NCBI GenBank assembly: GCA_937876125.1
Contig: CALEHF010000311.1
Span: forward strand, 1-45,552
DNA: 45,552 bases
Reading direction: 5' to 3'
DNA from: an uncultured bacterium
Lineage (GTDB): Bacteria; Planctomycetota; UBA8108; UBA1146
Shown: positions 25,625-34,993 of the stretch, one piece after another
How positions within the stretch are numbered: the first letter of the stretch is position 1
Layout of the letters: every line of letters begins with the position of its first letter
Notes under the pieces: model-generated
Databases searched by the model: none
What the model was told of the DNA's origin: nothing
What the model saw: the letters and a program-made list of their open reading frames with translations, nothing else
Position numbers and translations under genes: made by a program

Positions 25625-27844
25625 CTAGAAGCGCGTGCGCGCCGGCCAATTCGAGTTCTTCACCAACGCGTCGAGGGTTTCTTTGTCGACCAAGTCGACT
25701 TGACCCTCGGTCGTGCAATAGATGTACTTGTCGCCGTGAGTCGGCTGCACTCCGTGGAACAGGACTGCACCTTTGGCCTCGAGCGGCAAGCGACCGGAAT
25801 AGACCCAAAACGGAGTTTCACCCGACCGGATCATGCTCTCATCGACGTGCCCTGCTTCGACCAACTCACCGAGTGTTTGAGGGTACGCGCCGGTTTGAGC
25901 GATCGCCTGTTGGCAACCCATGAAAACCATTTGCGCAAAGGCCTCGTGGTGGTGGACCGCCGCGGTCGAGCGCATCTCGGCCACCTGCTCCACCCCTCGC
26001 GTCGCCAGCACGACCGGGATCACTGCGCCCGCCGCGATCAGCGCGGTGAAGCTGCCGAGATCGGGGAGGGTGAACGGCAGCGGCCCGTGCGCCTCCCACA
26101 ACCATCCGTCACCGGTACGACGGTAGCCGTGGATGTCTCCGAACATCCGCTCGTTGACCATGTAGGGGGGCGGGAGTTGACCCGCCGAAAGGCCCGTCAC
26201 CTGTCCGCCGAGCCCCGCAACGCCCGCCTGAAGGAACGGTAAGAGGGTCGGGTAGAGTTCTGCGACCACCGCAGGAGTATCGGTATAGAAGAGCCCGTGC
26301 TGGTCGTGTGCGATCCGGGTGCGCCCCGACAAAAAGTCGGGGTTTGCGAGGATCGAGCGCTCTCGCGCATCCGGTGCATCGACCCGGTGGAGGACTTCTT
26401 CGAGGACCGCCGGATGGAGCGCCAAGAGGAGACGATCGCCGCGGGCCGCCCACGCGGGGGCGATCGGAGAGGGCGCACCGGAGGTCTCGATGAAGGAGAT
26501 CCCGGCGCGCTCGTTGACGCTGACCCCGATCCCCTTCAGCCCGGCGATAGCTCCGAGTGACGTGGTCACACGGCGCACGCACATCTCGATCGTCTCGCCG
26601 TCGTTCGGCCGCAGGACCCAACAGATCCCTGGAATGATTCCGCTGGAGGTCGGCTCTTCGAAGATCAAGAAGCGTCGACCCAAGTTCGCGATGAGATCTT
26701 GCTCGAGACGGAAGCCGAGGAAGCCATCTGCGAACGCTTGGAGGCTGCGGACCTTGCGCCCGGCGTCGGGATCGATTCCCTCGACGAAGCTCTTCGCTGT
26801 CGTCAGAAGACCGGCGATGTCGCAGTCTTCGTAGCTGAAGAAACTCGTGTCTTTGGGGACGAAGACCAAGGTTTCGTCGTCGAGCGGCGGGCCCGGGTCG
26901 GCGTCACTTCGCCAGCCGATGAAGCAGCTCCGCCGGAACCCGTCTCCCTCGATCCCCACCGAGAAAAGCACCGATCCGAGGCGCCCGAGGGCATCGTCTT
27001 GGAGAAGTGCCTGAATCGGAGGAGGCAGCACGGCGTCGGAGTTCGCGAGGTGGTGCTTGGCGTGAGCGAGAATCCCCGCGCCATCGACATAGGCCCACTT
27101 CGCCGCGGTCGAGGCGGCGACGGTCTGTTGCCAGGCGCGCTGGAACTGAGGCTGGGTCGCGAGCGAGGGGGCCTCTCTGCGAATCTGAGCGATCGCGGAG
27201 CTTGCCGCCTTGTCCCCTATCGCGAGGAAGAAGCAGCCGCGCTCGACTCCGTAGGTGAGAAACGCGGGGAGGCCGTCGACGGACATCCGTTTTGCCGACG
27301 TGGCTCCTGGATAGGGCTCCGCGGGGGCATCCTCCCGCACGCGGATGTTTTCCATCGCTTCGTATATCCGTTTTGCGCCCGCCTCCCCGCGGAGGCTGAT
27401 GGCGACCTGCGGCACCGGTTCTCCCTCGATGATCTCGAGCCCGAGGAATGAAACAGCGACCGGCTGGGCCCAGAGGAGTGAAAACGCTTCGCGAAGGAGT
27501 AGCAGGTACTCGCGCTCTTCAGCGTCGTCGGTCTTCTCGCGCAGGAGCGTCTCGATCGACGGCCACAGCGCTCCGCAAAGTTCTTGGACCCGCGGCTCGG
27601 CGATGATCTCACCGAGGGCAGTGTTCCGGAACGAAGGCTCGAGCGCATCGGCCCCGCTCCAACCGATGGCGATGAGCGCCTCGGCGGAGATGAGCTCGAT
27701 GGGGGCGGAATGGCCCAGATCGATCTTCTTGTACATGTCAGGGAGAGGCTGAGCAGAGAGGGGAGCGACGGCTCCCAAGAGCAATCCGATCGCGAGGAAC
27801 CTCGGATTGATTCGTCGGAGCGTCGGCACAACGATTCGATGCAT
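25625..27844 (-). CDS. Large secreted protein, function unknown, with pseudopilin-like C-terminal segment
   Basis: 739 residues from the ATG at 27844. The frame stays open to 28954, but that stretch has no ribosome-binding site and lies over the divergent receptor gene. A signal peptide (FLAIGLLLGAVAPLSAQ) starts the protein, and no other obvious anchor is seen until a hydrophobic segment near residue 600 (FTALIAAGAVIPVVLATRG). The body (DALEPSFRNTALGEIIAEP, CFFLAIGDKAASSAI, GISFIETSGAPSPIAPAW) resembles the DUF3352-type exported proteins of planctomycetes. After the hydrophobic segment the sequence CQQAIAQTGAYPQTLGELV looks like the C-terminal part of a type II pseudopilin (GspG-like). It is transcribed away from the TonB receptor gene. 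I do not assign a function. Confidence 0.7.
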   Translation of the reverse strand: MHRIVVPTLRRINPRFLAIGLLLGAVAPLSAQPLPDMYKKIDLGHSAPIELISAEALIAIGWSGADALEPSFRNTALGEIIAEPRVQELCGALWPSIETLLREKTDDAEEREYLLLLREAFSLLWAQPVAVSFLGLEIIEGEPVPQVAISLRGEAGAKRIYEAMENIRVREDAPAEPYPGATSAKRMSVDGLPAFLTYGVERGCFFLAIGDKAASSAIAQIRREAPSLATQPQFQRAWQQTVAASTAAKWAYVDGAGILAHAKHHLANSDAVLPPPIQALLQDDALGRLGSVLFSVGIEGDGFRRSCFIGWRSDADPGPPLDDETLVFVPKDTSFFSYEDCDIAGLLTTAKSFVEGIDPDAGRKVRSLQAFADGFLGFRLEQDLIANLGRRFLIFEEPTSSGIIPGICWVLRPNDGETIEMCVRRVTTSLGAIAGLKGIGVSVNERAGISFIETSGAPSPIAPAWAARGDRLLLALHPAVLEEVLHRVDAPDARERSILANPDFLSGRTRIAHDQHGLFYTDTPAVVAELYPTLLPFLQAGVAGLGGQVTGLSAGQLPPPYMVNERMFGDIHGYRRTGDGWLWEAHGPLPFTLPDLGSFTALIAAGAVIPVVLATRGVEQVAEMRSTAAVHHHEAFAQMVFMGCQQAIAQTGAYPQTLGELVEAGHVDESMIRSGETPFWVYSGRLPLEAKGAVLFHGVQPTHGDKYIYCTTEGQVDLVDKETLDALVKNSNWPARTRF

Positions 27845-28249
27845 ATCGGCCACCCTTCCCTTCCCATCCCGTCGCGAGGAACTGACCATGGGCGCTCCTC
27901 GACGACCGGCGCCTCTACGCAATGCGATGGCCAACGGACCGAGTTCAGGCCTCACCACCCAAAGATAGGGAGACTGCGGACTCGCGAACCCTAGAGTCGT
28001 GACGCCGAGTTGTGTCCGACGACCGGAAAGGTGGTGAGATCCCCCACCGAGACGTGAACCGCGACCGATCGGAAAGCGGTCGACCGGCGACTCCAGAGCC
28101 CAAGGCCCCGAACGTCCCCCCGCGTCTCGATCATTTCCGTGGGAAGAAACCGTCCTTCTCGGCGCTTGAGTTTTTGGCAACATCCTCTTGATGAAGTCCC
28201 CGATTCGCGCCATTTTCTCGCTCGAGACACGCCGAAGAGGAGCCACCGC
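27845..28249. other. Divergent intergenic region with a long inverted repeat
   Basis: 405 bp between the starts of the secreted protein gene (minus) and the TonB receptor gene (plus), so it should hold both promoters. A 9-bp perfect inverted repeat (CTCACCACC at 27951-27959, GGTGGTGAG at 28030-28038) encloses 70 bases. Within those, GACTC/GAGTC and GTCGT/ACGAC can pair locally. I could not match this to a known riboswitch; the cobalamin-riboswitch B12 box is absent. Confidence 0.5.
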
Positions 28250-30415
28250 TTGAGCTGGATCGCAATGGTTCTCACCATCATCAACCTCGGTGCGGCACCG
28301 GTTCTCCCGGAAGCTGCCGTCGTCACGCCGCCGCCAGCCCAGGTGGCCAACCCCGACGAGCAGGGCGCGAACTCGGACGGTTCCCAGCCTCCGGTCGACG
28401 AAATTACCGTCACTGCGCCCCGGATCTTCCGCCCGGCGGATCGGCTCCCGTTCCCCGTCCTGATCCCCGAAGCCGTAGGGGAGGACGCGGTCACCCTCCC
28501 CGAAGACATGGGGAGCATGCTCGAGAGTCTCCCCGCAGTCAGCGTCCAGCGCACCGCCCGCGGCCAGTCTTCGCCCTACCTCCGCGGGTTCACCGGATTC
28601 CGGACGCTGACCCTGATCGACGGAGTACGGCTGAACCAAGCGATCTTCCGCGACGGTCCCAATCAGTACTTCCAACTGGTCGATCCGTGGTCGCTCGAGC
28701 GTGCGAGCGTCATCGGCGGTCCTGGTTCGGTTCTCTACGGAAGCGATGCGGTCGGGGGCACTGTGCTCCTCGAGAGCGCCCTCCCCCGCCCGACCTTCGA
28801 GGGACTCGAGTCGACCGGCCGACTGCGCGCCCGCGCCGCCAGCGCCGAACGCTCGATCGCCATCCGCACTGAGAGCCAAGTCGCGACACCCGATTTCGCG
28901 GTGCGCGTCGCGAGCACCTGGCGCGAGTTCGGTGATTTCTACGCCGGCGATCACGAGGGGCTAGAGCGCAACACCGCCTACGATTCATGGAATGGCGACA
29001 TCGCCGTCACGGTTCCCCTGACCGATCGCCTCGAGCTGACTGCGATGCTCCAGCGTTTCGACCAAGTCGATGTTCCCCGCACCCACTCGACGATCGATGG
29101 TTCCTCGTGGCGCGGCACCGCTCCCGGCTCCGATCTTCGCCGGGACTTCGACCAACTGCGCGAGCTCGAGTGGGTGAAGCTCAGAGCGCGCCCGAACGAG
29201 GCGCGCACGATCGAGCTGCTCGTCTCCCGCCATCGATTCTGGGAAGAAGAGGATCGCGTGCGATCGAGCGGGCGCAGATCGCTCCAAGGCTTCGATGATC
29301 TCGCCCACGGTGCAAGCCTCACGTGGACCGAGGCAACCGACTTCGGATCGATTGCCGCGGGGATCGATTGGACCCGCGAGGAGGTCGATTCTGAGTTCGT
29401 CGAGTACGCGGCGGACGGGTCCCTTCTCGAATTGCGCTCCCGCGGGCCGGTCGCTGACGATGCGCTCTACGAGACGTTTGGGCTCTACATCGAGGATGAG
29501 TTCGAAGTCGCCGAGGCGACTTGGCTCACCGCGGGAGCGCGCGCCTCCCAAGTGCGGGTGAACGCTTTGGATGTCGACCCCGATCCGACCGACGCTACTG
29601 TGTTCGGTCCGGTGCGGGAGACGTTCTCGAGCGTCGTCGGCAGCGTTCGCGCGAGTCACCGAACCGGCGGGGGGTGGACGCTGTTCGCCGGAATCGGCCA
29701 AGCGTTCCGGGCGCCCAACCTCTCTGACCTCACGCGATTCGACGTCTCCCGCTCCGGTGAGGCGGAAATCCCGGCCCCCGACCTCGACCCCGAAAAGTTT
29801 CTCACCTTCGAGAGCGGTGCGCGGTTTGCCAGCAGCTCTCTCCACGTTGCCGGCTCACTTTGGTACACGCAAATCGACGGTTTGATCATTCGATTTCCCA
29901 CCGGCACGACCGATGTCAACGGCGATGCAATTGTGACCAAGGACAATGCCGGCGACGGGTATAGCGTGGGGATGGAACTCTCGGTGGACCTCGACCTCAG
30001 CTCGGAGTGGACCGTGGGCGGAAGCCTCGCTCTTGTCGATGGCGAAGTGGAGCAGCTCATCTCGCCAGGGGTCGAGCGGGATGAGACGCTCAGCAAACTC
30101 GCGCCGACCCGCGGTGAAGTGCACGTGAGGTACACACCGGAGCTGGACTTCGATCTCGAGTTCGAAGCGAGGATCCGCTTCGCCGACCACCAGGACGATC
30201 TCTCGAGTGCGGACCAGCGTGACACCCAGAGGATTCCGCCGGGCGGGACGCCGGGATACACGACCCTCGACCTGCGGGCGACCTACCGAGTCAGCCCGGA
30301 TCTCCGCCTCTTCTTCGAGGGTGAGAACCTCACCAACCGCGACTATCGGATCCACGGCTCGGGGAGCAACGAGCCCGGATTGAACTGGGTCTTCGGGGTC
30401 GATATTCGGTATTGA
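28250..30415 (+). CDS. TonB-dependent outer-membrane receptor
   Basis: 721 residues if the TTG at 28250 is used. It has GAGGAG (28236-28241) 8 bases upstream, and the protein then begins with a short hydrophobic export signal (IAMVLTIINLGAAPVLP). An in-frame ATG at 28139 would add an Arg-rich stretch that hides the signal. A TonB box (DEITVTA, residues 50-56) is followed by the plug domain (SMLESLPAVSVQRT, YLRGFTGFRTLTLIDGVRL, IGGPGSVLYGSDAVGGTV). A 22-strand-type barrel follows, ending in aromatic FGVDIRY. FFEGENLTNRDYRIHGSG is the classic penultimate strand. Substrate is unknown; such receptors import siderophores, haem, cobalamin or glycans. No ABC transporter or TonB gene is adjacent. Confidence 0.93.
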   Translation: MSWIAMVLTIINLGAAPVLPEAAVVTPPPAQVANPDEQGANSDGSQPPVDEITVTAPRIFRPADRLPFPVLIPEAVGEDAVTLPEDMGSMLESLPAVSVQRTARGQSSPYLRGFTGFRTLTLIDGVRLNQAIFRDGPNQYFQLVDPWSLERASVIGGPGSVLYGSDAVGGTVLLESALPRPTFEGLESTGRLRARAASAERSIAIRTESQVATPDFAVRVASTWREFGDFYAGDHEGLERNTAYDSWNGDIAVTVPLTDRLELTAMLQRFDQVDVPRTHSTIDGSSWRGTAPGSDLRRDFDQLRELEWVKLRARPNEARTIELLVSRHRFWEEEDRVRSSGRRSLQGFDDLAHGASLTWTEATDFGSIAAGIDWTREEVDSEFVEYAADGSLLELRSRGPVADDALYETFGLYIEDEFEVAEATWLTAGARASQVRVNALDVDPDPTDATVFGPVRETFSSVVGSVRASHRTGGGWTLFAGIGQAFRAPNLSDLTRFDVSRSGEAEIPAPDLDPEKFLTFESGARFASSSLHVAGSLWYTQIDGLIIRFPTGTTDVNGDAIVTKDNAGDGYSVGMELSVDLDLSSEWTVGGSLALVDGEVEQLISPGVERDETLSKLAPTRGEVHVRYTPELDFDLEFEARIRFADHQDDLSSADQRDTQRIPPGGTPGYTTLDLRATYRVSPDLRLFFEGENLTNRDYRIHGSGSNEPGLNWVFGVDIRY

Positions 30416-30494
30416 GCCCGCGGCACCTACGAAAGAAGGAACGCCGGCGCGCTCCTTCCTCGTGTCGACCCCACACCTCCCGGGCGCTCCCTGC

Positions 30495-31907
30495 CTACGC
30501 TTGCTTCTGCGGATTCTTTGTCGACGCGTCTTTCGCGCCGGTGGTCCGTAGAACCGTAGGAGAAGTCTCGAGGAACTCGCGCATGTCTGCACCTTTGGGT
30601 GGAAGACAGTTTCTCGTGTCGACAACGAGCGGCGCGTACCTCGCGACCATAGAGTAATCAACGTCTGAGTGGTCGGTGACGATGAGGACCAGGTCGGAGT
30701 TCGCGACCGCCTCCTCATCGAGTGGCACCGACTCCATGCTGTGCGGAAAACCGGGCCCCGAATTGAGAACCGGGACGTACGGGTCGTGGTAATGAACCCG
30801 CGCGCCAAGTTTCCGTAGCTTCGAGATCAGTTTGAGAGCGGGGCTCTCTCGCGTGTCGTCGATGTTGCGTTTGTACGCGACACCAAGAATCAAGAGTTCG
30901 CTCTGCGAGATGGCCTTACCGACCTGGTTCAGCTCGTTCACCACCTGCGAAATCACGTAGTCCGGCATCGCTGCGTTCACTTCCCCTGCCAGGTCGATGA
31001 ACCGCGTCGACATTCCGAATTGCCGAGCACGCCAAGAGAGGTAGTGAGGATCGACGGGGATGCAGTGTCCTCCGAGACCTGGACCGGGGTAGAACGGGTG
31101 GAACCCGAACGGCTTGGTGGCTGCAGCGTCAATCGCCGCCCAAATATCGATCCCCATGCGATCGAACAGAATCTTCAGCTCGTTGACGAGTGCGATGTTC
31201 ACCGAGCGGTAGGTGTTCTCGAGCACCTTCGCCGCTTCGGCGGTCCGCGCGTCGGCCACGCGAACGACCGTTTCGACGGCGGCTGCGTAGAGATGGTGGG
31301 CAAGTGTGCCTCCGATCTCATCGACTCCACCAACCAGTTTCGGAATGTTGCTGGTCGAGTAGCTCGGGTTCCCCGGGTCTTCTCGCTCAGGGCTGAATGC
31401 AAGGAAGAAGCCTTCTCCACACACCAGCCCGCTCTCCTCGAGGATCGGCTGAACGATCTCCTCGGTAGTGCCCGGGTAGGTGGTCGATTCGAGAACGACC
31501 AGTGTGCCGGGGTTCATGTACCGGGCGATTTCGCGGGTGGCGGCGTGGACGTAGGTGAGGTCCGGCTCTTGGCTCTCGGTAATCGGGGTTGGCACGCAAA
31601 CGAGCGCGACATCGACCTGACGGAGCTCTTTGGGATCGGTCGTGACTTGGAGGCGGCCTCGGTCACGCATCGAAGCGATGTCGGAATGCGGGACGTGGGC
31701 GATTGGTGAACGCCCCTCCTGCAGTGTTTGCACTCTCGTCGCATCGGCATCGAACCCATGAACCCGAAAGCCCGCCTGGCAGAAGGCACGGGCCAGCGGA
31801 ACACCGACATAGCCCATGCCTAGAATCCCGACGCGCGCGGTACGATCGGCGATGCGGCTCTCGAGCTGCTGGGCGCAGTTCAGAGTCACGCGCGACGGTT
31901 CCTTCAT
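30495..31907 (-). CDS. UDP-glucose/GDP-mannose dehydrogenase family nucleotide-sugar dehydrogenase (WbpA-like)
   Basis: 470 residues. The NAD-binding motif GILGMGYVGVPLA is at about 28-40. The central helical domain has ENTYRSVNIALVNELKI. The catalytic Cys is in PGLGGHCIPVDPHYLSWRAR. The C-terminal UDP-binding domain has LGVAYKRNIDDTRESPA. These four elements define enzymes that oxidise the C6 hydroxyl of a UDP-sugar twice to the uronic acid. The GGHCIPVDP and HCIPVDPHYL wording fits the UDP-N-acetylglucosamine 6-dehydrogenase (WbpA/WbpO/Vi antigen TviB) branch more than UDP-glucose dehydrogenase. It would supply a precursor for surface polysaccharide. The gene is single and converges on the TonB receptor gene with 80 bp between stops. 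A GAAGGA/TCCTTC repeat lies in that gap. Confidence 0.9.
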   Translation of the reverse strand: MKEPSRVTLNCAQQLESRIADRTARVGILGMGYVGVPLARAFCQAGFRVHGFDADATRVQTLQEGRSPIAHVPHSDIASMRDRGRLQVTTDPKELRQVDVALVCVPTPITESQEPDLTYVHAATREIARYMNPGTLVVLESTTYPGTTEEIVQPILEESGLVCGEGFFLAFSPEREDPGNPSYSTSNIPKLVGGVDEIGGTLAHHLYAAAVETVVRVADARTAEAAKVLENTYRSVNIALVNELKILFDRMGIDIWAAIDAAATKPFGFHPFYPGPGLGGHCIPVDPHYLSWRARQFGMSTRFIDLAGEVNAAMPDYVISQVVNELNQVGKAISQSELLILGVAYKRNIDDTRESPALKLISKLRKLGARVHYHDPYVPVLNSGPGFPHSMESVPLDEEAVANSDLVLIVTDHSDVDYSMVARYAPLVVDTRNCLPPKGADMREFLETSPTVLRTTGAKDASTKNPQKQA

Positions 31908-32354
31908 CTGAAGTTCCTTGCGAGCTATCCTCCGCCTTCCCCACGCTAGTGGGGTCGGGGGCCCGAGAGTGTTGGCTCCGGGGCGGATTCTCCGGCTGGC
32001 GCACTCTAAAATCGGAGTGGGCTCGACCGGTTTTTTTTCGACACGGTAGGTCCGATGCCGGCGGATCGCCCTCGGGCGGGTCCGTCACACGGACTCAACC
32101 GAGCCCAGATCACACATCGGAGTTATCGGGTGAGGTCGGGCCGGGATTGAGGACATCTGAGCAAGGGTTCCAGATTGCTCGGATTCGCTCTCTTGAGGCC
32201 CTGGCGGGCGGTTCTTGCTCATTCTTGAGCGGCGATCGCCAGAGCGCATTCGAGCGCGGTCTGCCGCTCCTGCCAAGAATTACGCAACCGCGAGGGCTGA
32301 AGAGCGAAGATAGGGCGCGATCCCAATGACAGTTCGAGGAGTGAAACGGAGACT
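31908..32354. other. Divergent intergenic region with a small hairpin
   Basis: 447 bp between the nucleotide-sugar dehydrogenase (minus) and trmB (plus). It contains a 6-bp perfect hairpin (CCCCAC-GCTA-GTGGGG, 31939-31954) close to the dehydrogenase start on the minus strand, and a T8 run at 32031-32038 preceded by a weak ACTC/GAGT pair. No gene or known regulatory RNA is recognised. The promoters of both neighbours should lie here. Confidence 0.45.
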
Positions 32355-33023
32355 ATGCGACTTTCCACCCGCCGGCTCGTCCTCACCGAGGAGGACCGTC
32401 TCGCCGAAGTGACCCTCGAAGATGTCGAAAGGGCCGGAGGCTGGCCGGGGATCTTCTCTTCGAGTGCCCCCCTCTCCGTCGAGATCGGTCTCGGCAAGGA
32501 CACGCACATCCTCGAGCAGGCCGCCGCTCACCCCGACCGCCTCTACGTCGGGTTCGAGTACGCACGGAAGAAACTCGACAAGATCCTGAAGAAGATCGGC
32601 TACCACGGAAGCCTGCCGAATCTCCGCGTCGTGTACGCCGACGTCACTCGAGTGTTCGCCGTACTCTTCCCGGAGGCGAGTCTCTCTCACGTCTACGTCT
32701 TCTTCCCCGATCCGTGGCCGAAGAAGCGCCATCACGGTCGGCGGACTTTGAACTCTACTTTTGTCTCCGAGATTGCAAGCCGTCTCGCGCCGGGGGCACC
32801 GCTCGAAGTGCGGACCGACAACGCCGAGTACGTGGAGCAGATCATCGAAGTGCTCGATGGTGAGCCGACCCTCGAAAACGCCGTCGCGCCCCAGGCGTAC
32901 CTCCCCGATCCGATCCCTCTCGACGCCGGGGACCCCGAGAGTCACATCCCGACCTTGTTCGAGTCTAAGTTTCGGGAGCGCGGGCTGCCGATTCACTACT
33001 TCTACTATCGCAAACAGACCTGA
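32355..33023 (+). CDS. trmB: tRNA (guanine-N7-)-methyltransferase TrmB
   Basis: 222 residues. The SAM-binding motif is LSVEIGLGKDTHILEQAA (about 40-57). The family signature is VYVFFPDPWPKKRHHGRR (113-130), with FVSEIASRLAPGAPLEVRTDN after it and the C-terminal HIPTLFESKFRERG motif that contacts tRNA. TrmB makes m7G46 in the tRNA variable loop. A GGAG site lies 5 bases before the ATG. uvrC follows with only 7 bases between the two coding regions, so the pair is an operon. The N-terminal 30 residues are a poorly conserved extension. Confidence 0.96.
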   Translation: MRLSTRRLVLTEEDRLAEVTLEDVERAGGWPGIFSSSAPLSVEIGLGKDTHILEQAAAHPDRLYVGFEYARKKLDKILKKIGYHGSLPNLRVVYADVTRVFAVLFPEASLSHVYVFFPDPWPKKRHHGRRTLNSTFVSEIASRLAPGAPLEVRTDNAEYVEQIIEVLDGEPTLENAVAPQAYLPDPIPLDAGDPESHIPTLFESKFRERGLPIHYFYYRKQT

Positions 33024-33030
33024 CCAAAAC

Positions 33031-34956
33031 GTGGGCGAAGCGCATACCGGACCCTCCGAGGCCCTGAGAACGAAGATCGACGGGCTCCCGACCGAGCCCG
33101 GGGTCTACATCTTCATCGACGCCATTGGCCGGGTGATCTACATCGGCAAGGGCGTGAATCTCCGATCACGGGTGCGCAGCTACTTTGCTCCCGGTGCGAG
33201 TGACGGACGCGTCTTGTTCACCGCGATCGTCGGTCAGACTGCCAATCTCGATTGCATCGTCTGTCAGAACGAACTCGAAGCTCTGCTCCTCGAGAACAAC
33301 CTGATCAAGAAGCATCGCCCGCGCTTCAATCTTCGGCTGCGCGACGACAAGACCTACGTTTCTCTCCGCGTGACCGTCTCCGAAGCGTGGCCCCGGGTAC
33401 AGGTGATTCGTCACTGGAAGGACGATGGGAATCTCTACTTCGGGCCCTATCCCTCGGCTTCTTCAGTGCGCGAGGTCCTTCGGGTCATCAAGAAGTACAT
33501 TCCGCTTCGCACCTGCACGAATGCGTTCTTCGACTCTAGACGTCGGCCCTGCCTCGAGTATGAGATTGGGCGCTGCACTGCGCCATGCGTGGGTCACGAC
33601 ACCGAAGAGTCCTACGCAGAGCTGGTCGAGCAGGCGCTCCTTCTCCTGCGCGGCAAGGACAGGACTCTGATCGCAAAGCTCGAGGCGCGCATGGACGAAG
33701 CCGCCGCGTCGCGCGAGTACGAGCGGGCGGGAAAGCTGCGCGATCAGATTGCCGCGGTTCGCCATGTTCTCGAAAAGCAGAACGTCGCAGAGGTTCCCCA
33801 CGGCGATTGCGACGTGTTCGCGATCCACCGCCACGACGACTTCGTGTCCGTGCAAGTGATGTTGGTGCGCGAAGGTCGGTTGCTCGAAAGCACTGCGCAT
33901 TCGCTGAGGAGCGAAGATCCTGACTCGACTTTGCTCTCGGCATTCCTCGGCCAGTTCTATCTCGGAGACAAGTTCCTCCCCCCGGAGGTATTGGTTTCCG
34001 TGGTCCCCGATGACCGTGATTTGCTCGAGACCTGGCTGTCCGGACGCGCCAGTCACCCCGTGTCGGTACGTGCTCCACAGCGTGGGGGCAAACGTCGCCT
34101 GATCGAGATGGCGCAGAAGAACGCCGCGGTCAGCGCGACCACCGACGAGTTGCGCCTCGAAGCGCGCGAGAAGATCGCCCACTCCATCGCCGAGCACCTC
34201 GGCCTCACCGAGCCGGTTCGACGTATCGAGTGCTACGACATCTCTAACATCCAGGGGAGCCTCTCGGTCGCGAGCCGCGTGGCCTTCGAAGATGGCGAGC
34301 CCGACCCCGATCTCTATCGCCGTTACCGCATTCGCACCGTCCGCGGGGCCGACGATTTCGCCTCGATGCGAGAAGTGCTCGACCGGCGGTTCCGCCCCTC
34401 CGAAAAGCGAGACCCGCTCCCCGATCTGGTTCTCGTCGATGGCGGCAAGGGGCAACTCGGTCGCGCGCTCGAGGCGTTCGCGAAGCACGGAGTCGATGTG
34501 GCTGTCGCGGGGATCGCGAAAGAGAGACGGAAGGGAGGAGAGAGTTCAGTCGAAGAGCGCATTTTCGTGCCCGGGCGATCGGAGCCGATCGACTTGGGAC
34601 CCGACACGCCGGAGTCGTATCTTCTGCAACGGGTGCGAGACGAAGCGCACCGCTTCGCGAACACCTATCACCGGGAACTCAGGCGGCGAAGCCACTTGGT
34701 CAGCGGGTTGGAGGAGATCCCCGGAATCGGGCCGAAGCGTCGAAAAACACTGATCCGGCATTTCGGAAGCCTGCAAAAGATACGCGAGGCGAGCCTCGAG
34801 CAAATCGGGGCGACGCCGGGGATGACCCGAGCCGCAGCAGAAGCGACCTATCGGTTCTTGCATGCAGATGAGGAGCCGAACCTCGAGCTCCTCGATCCGC
34901 CTCCCGAGAGCCCCATAGGGGTGGACGAAGCACCGCCAAAAGAAGCCGGGGCGTAG
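33031..34956 (+). CDS. uvrC: UvrABC system subunit C, excinuclease
   Basis: 641 residues from the GTG at 33031, 7 bases after trmB; earlier in-frame starts would run back into trmB. GIY-YIG nuclease domain: GVY at 24-26 and YIG at 37-39, making the 3' incision. Four cysteines C162, C174, C182 and C186 have the 12-8-4 spacing of the proposed Fe-S site of UvrC. The UVR motif (EARMDEAAASREYERAGKLRD) binds UvrB. The RNase-H-like 5' nuclease domain has ECYDISNIQGSLSVAS and LVLVDGGKGQLG. The C-terminal helix-hairpin-helix pair is LEEIPGIGPKRRKTLI and IGATPGMTRAAA. It cuts on both sides of a UvrAB-marked lesion. The last 30 residues are a Pro/Glu-rich tail. Confidence 0.97.
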   Translation: MGEAHTGPSEALRTKIDGLPTEPGVYIFIDAIGRVIYIGKGVNLRSRVRSYFAPGASDGRVLFTAIVGQTANLDCIVCQNELEALLLENNLIKKHRPRFNLRLRDDKTYVSLRVTVSEAWPRVQVIRHWKDDGNLYFGPYPSASSVREVLRVIKKYIPLRTCTNAFFDSRRRPCLEYEIGRCTAPCVGHDTEESYAELVEQALLLLRGKDRTLIAKLEARMDEAAASREYERAGKLRDQIAAVRHVLEKQNVAEVPHGDCDVFAIHRHDDFVSVQVMLVREGRLLESTAHSLRSEDPDSTLLSAFLGQFYLGDKFLPPEVLVSVVPDDRDLLETWLSGRASHPVSVRAPQRGGKRRLIEMAQKNAAVSATTDELRLEAREKIAHSIAEHLGLTEPVRRIECYDISNIQGSLSVASRVAFEDGEPDPDLYRRYRIRTVRGADDFASMREVLDRRFRPSEKRDPLPDLVLVDGGKGQLGRALEAFAKHGVDVAVAGIAKERRKGGESSVEERIFVPGRSEPIDLGPDTPESYLLQRVRDEAHRFANTYHRELRRRSHLVSGLEEIPGIGPKRRKTLIRHFGSLQKIREASLEQIGATPGMTRAAAEATYRFLHADEEPNLELLDPPPESPIGVDEAPPKEAGA

Positions 34957-34993
34957 AGCCCGAGCAGCTCCTGAGAGGAGTCACTCGAAATCG

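Noticed and set aside
27845..28249. Cobalamin riboswitch upstream of the TonB receptor (BtuB)
   Set aside because: I looked for the B12 box and the flanking conserved bases on both strands and did not find them; the receptor substrate therefore stays open.
27845..28954. N-terminal extension of the large secreted protein to 28954
   Set aside because: The ATG at 27844 is followed directly by a signal peptide, and the extension is antisense to the TonB receptor and has no matching protein.
32231..32240. GGCGATCGCC palindrome as a HIP1-like repeat or operator
   Set aside because: Only one clear copy was noticed in this intergenic stretch, and GATCG words are very frequent throughout this GC-rich sequence.
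32761..33030. Start of uvrC upstream within trmB
   Set aside because: The upstream stretch is the shifted reading of trmB. UvrC homology begins after the GTG at 33031, only 7 bases past the trmB stop.
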